From NCBI GenBank assembly GCA_023079485.1, contig CM041092.1, positions 4,712,627 to 4,776,626 on the forward strand: DNA of 64,000 nt. Direction: 5' to 3'. Position 1 is the stretch's first letter, and the number at the start of each line of letters is the position of its first letter. A program made the position numbers and the translations under genes. Shown piece after piece: positions 62,206 through 64,000 of this stretch. The notes under the pieces are model-generated. The model was not told the DNA's origin and did no database searches. It was given only the letters and a program-made list of their open reading frames with translations. This DNA is from Archilochus colubris (lineage: Eukaryota; Chordata; Aves; Apodiformes; Trochilidae).

Positions 62206-64000
62206 TTATCTCATCTCTGTTTAATAAACACAGAGGGGAGAAAGGATCCACATGGTTATGTGTGTGTGTAACATGAGAGGGTACATATGGGGTATCTGCA
62301 GGAAGAAAAACCTTCATGCATTTTTTCCTTCCTCTCTGCAAGACTGCACCAAGTTAATGCAGCCAGCAGAGAGCCAAGTAAAAAGCATTTGAAGAGGGGA
62401 AAACCTGAGTGTAATAAATACAAAAACTCTGCAGCTAGTAATGTCAGACATGTTCAGTTCTAAATTACATCTGGAGTATGCCGGGGCTGCTTTGTGATAA
62501 AATAATATAAAGAGGATAATATACTTCACACATTGAAACTGCACCAAAGTGTGCTACAGAAATGGTCCAAGGGCCTGCAATTATATTGATATTCCAGCAT
62601 TCAGAACTGTGCTGAATTTTTGTTATTTCCATGCTGTTGGCAAGTCACAGAGTCTTTTGTCATTCTCAGCTCATGAACCAGCCTGCCTGGGGAAAGGGGG
62701 ACTGATAATTAACCCAGGCATTTCAGATGGACAAATTCAGTCCAGTTTGCCACATGGTTTTAATTAATTTCTGCCTTGATTAATATAAGTTTTTCTTAAA
62801 ACTTCAATTTCCAATTTTTTTTTGCTATCAGTTTTAAGCAAACTTTGAGTGAGAGAGGTAAAGAATTAGAATAAGGTGAATTTCTTTGTGCCCTGATTTG
62901 AAGTACAGAATGCAAATTGCTCAGCACGCAGCGAGTCCTGACACAAGCTGGGTGTTAATTTATTTAAAGCTCATGATATTGTAATGAATTCAGGGTTTTC
63001 TTGGCTTTGAGGGAGAAACTGTGCATATATCAGGTAGCAGTAAGATGTAACATTCACCCCGTTAGTCTGGCCTCTGCTGGTGTGGATAAAGCCTATGCTG
63101 CTTCCTCCTTCACCCTTTGAATGCAGTGGCTTGGCTCCTTGAGGGTACGTTCAAATCCTGGGAAAACGTGCCCTGGAAGGAAGGAAAGAAGTCCATTTTG
63201 TAGGCAAAACAAGATCTTTTCAGTGCCGGGCACACCGTGTCTTTTCGTTCAGGTGAATCTCAAACTCGAGGGAGGAAATGCTGAGCCATTTAAATTTTAT
63301 TGCCATATAAATTATAGATAGAAATCACTTCTGGAATGGGGTGAATTACAATTGCCATGTTCAAACAGACCATTCAAATGGCAGCTGATGGTTAAGTTTT
63401 GTGAGATGGTGATCACTTGTAATAGCTGCTAGTAATAATTTTATTTAAATTTCAGCGATGTCCAGAGACTTCAGTTGAGCTCAGAGCCACTGGGAAAAAA
63501 GTCTTTGCACAAACACCTGACAAGAGACCTCCACAGCATTTCAGAGTGGGAGATAAGAATTGTTATTATTCTCATTTTAGAGATTGAGAGAGATTAAGGC
63601 ATTTTAGGAAATGGCTCCCAGGAAGTCTAAGGCAGAGCACTGCACTGCTGTTAGTAAGCAAAGAAGAAATTCAGTCGATACTTTAGTGGCTGCAATTTAT
63701 CTATTGTGCTTTTTCAAGCTATGTCTTTTCTGCCTCTGCTTTTTGGAAATATTTGGTGCTACAGTACAACTCATGAAAGGCTTCATTTTAAAGCTGCTGG
63801 CATTTTTTTTCTCATGGTTGCAAAGTTTCATATGTATTAGCCCATAACCACTGTTCAAAGGCAACTTTATCTTACTTAATATGCCAGCATTATGGTTTTT
63901 TGTTCTAGTGTTATCTTTGAGTTCAGTACATATTTTGTCAAGTTTTTCCACCCCAAGTCCATGTAAGCAGAACAGGAGAATAACAAATATAACATTAAAT

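Larger units (their letters stand above)
60940..64000. other. Non-coding stretch, no gene seen
   Basis: AT-rich unique DNA. It contains an 18-bp palindrome (61778-61795), a T-rich/(GT)n tract (61863-61911) and the (TTTTA)n array. Near 63147 a ttcaaatcc string recalls a tRNA T-loop, but no cloverleaf can be drawn. Open frames up to 106 codons are explained by low-complexity sequence or are unrecognised. Confidence 0.55.

Noticed and set aside
62058..62276. Open frame with repeated ILFYF residues
   Set aside because: It is a translation of the TTTTA microsatellite.
63121..63170. tRNA-like B-box string (gttcaaatcc)
   Set aside because: No A box at the correct distance and no cloverleaf can be formed.
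1..64000. Search for endogenous retrovirus LTRs, CRISPR arrays, bacterial-type operons or other exotic systems
   Set aside because: No paired LTRs, gag/pol motifs, regularly spaced repeats or compact gene clusters were seen; the sequence is ordinary avian non-coding DNA with CR1 fragments.

Overview
The window looks like avian nuclear DNA from a non-coding region, either intergenic or inside a large intron. The strongest evidence is eight fragments of the CR1 LINE family. They are 5'-truncated, lack poly(A) tails, and the better-kept ones end in short direct repeats of the ATTCTATG type. I found no SINEs, no LTR retroviral structure and no tRNA or rRNA genes. Repeat content is low (about 5% CR1 by the boundaries given here), as expected for a bird. 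The background is AT-rich and CpG-poor, with many short A/T tracts.

Layout: CR1 copy A (961-1597, +); unique AT-rich DNA to 16.3 kb; CR1 B (16314-16852, +); unique DNA; CR1 C (23640-24310, -); unique DNA; an A/C-rich tract carrying CR1 D (27565-28136, +); an eroded CR1 3' end G (28370-28516, +); unique DNA with a possible CR1 remnant H (36800-36856, +); CR1 E (43127-43671, +); an older-type CR1 3' end F (49619-49870, +); then unique DNA to the end with an 11-unit (TTTTA)n microsatellite at 62147-62205. Small tandem duplications, inverted repeats and simple repeats are scattered between them.

No protein-coding host gene, exon chain, promoter or RNA gene can be supported. Nearly all open frames are short and unlike known proteins. 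The recognisable ones (976-1512 +, 23727-24341 -, 27712-28056 +, 43246-43600 +, 49640-49849 +, and the first part of 16306-16728 +) are remnants of the C-terminal part of CR1 ORF2 (reverse transcriptase polyprotein). Two non-repeat items deserve a check: a 195-codon open frame at 56770-57357 (-) in a GC-richer patch, and a possible 153-bp exon at 43842-43994 (+) with a strong donor.

The most informative structure is in the CR1 copies. D and E share three linked changes, one of them a frameshifting deletion, while D shares another block of variants with B. D therefore looks mosaic. The 5' truncation points of B, D and E also fall within about 36 bp of each other in the element. I did not find a convincing undescribed biological system.
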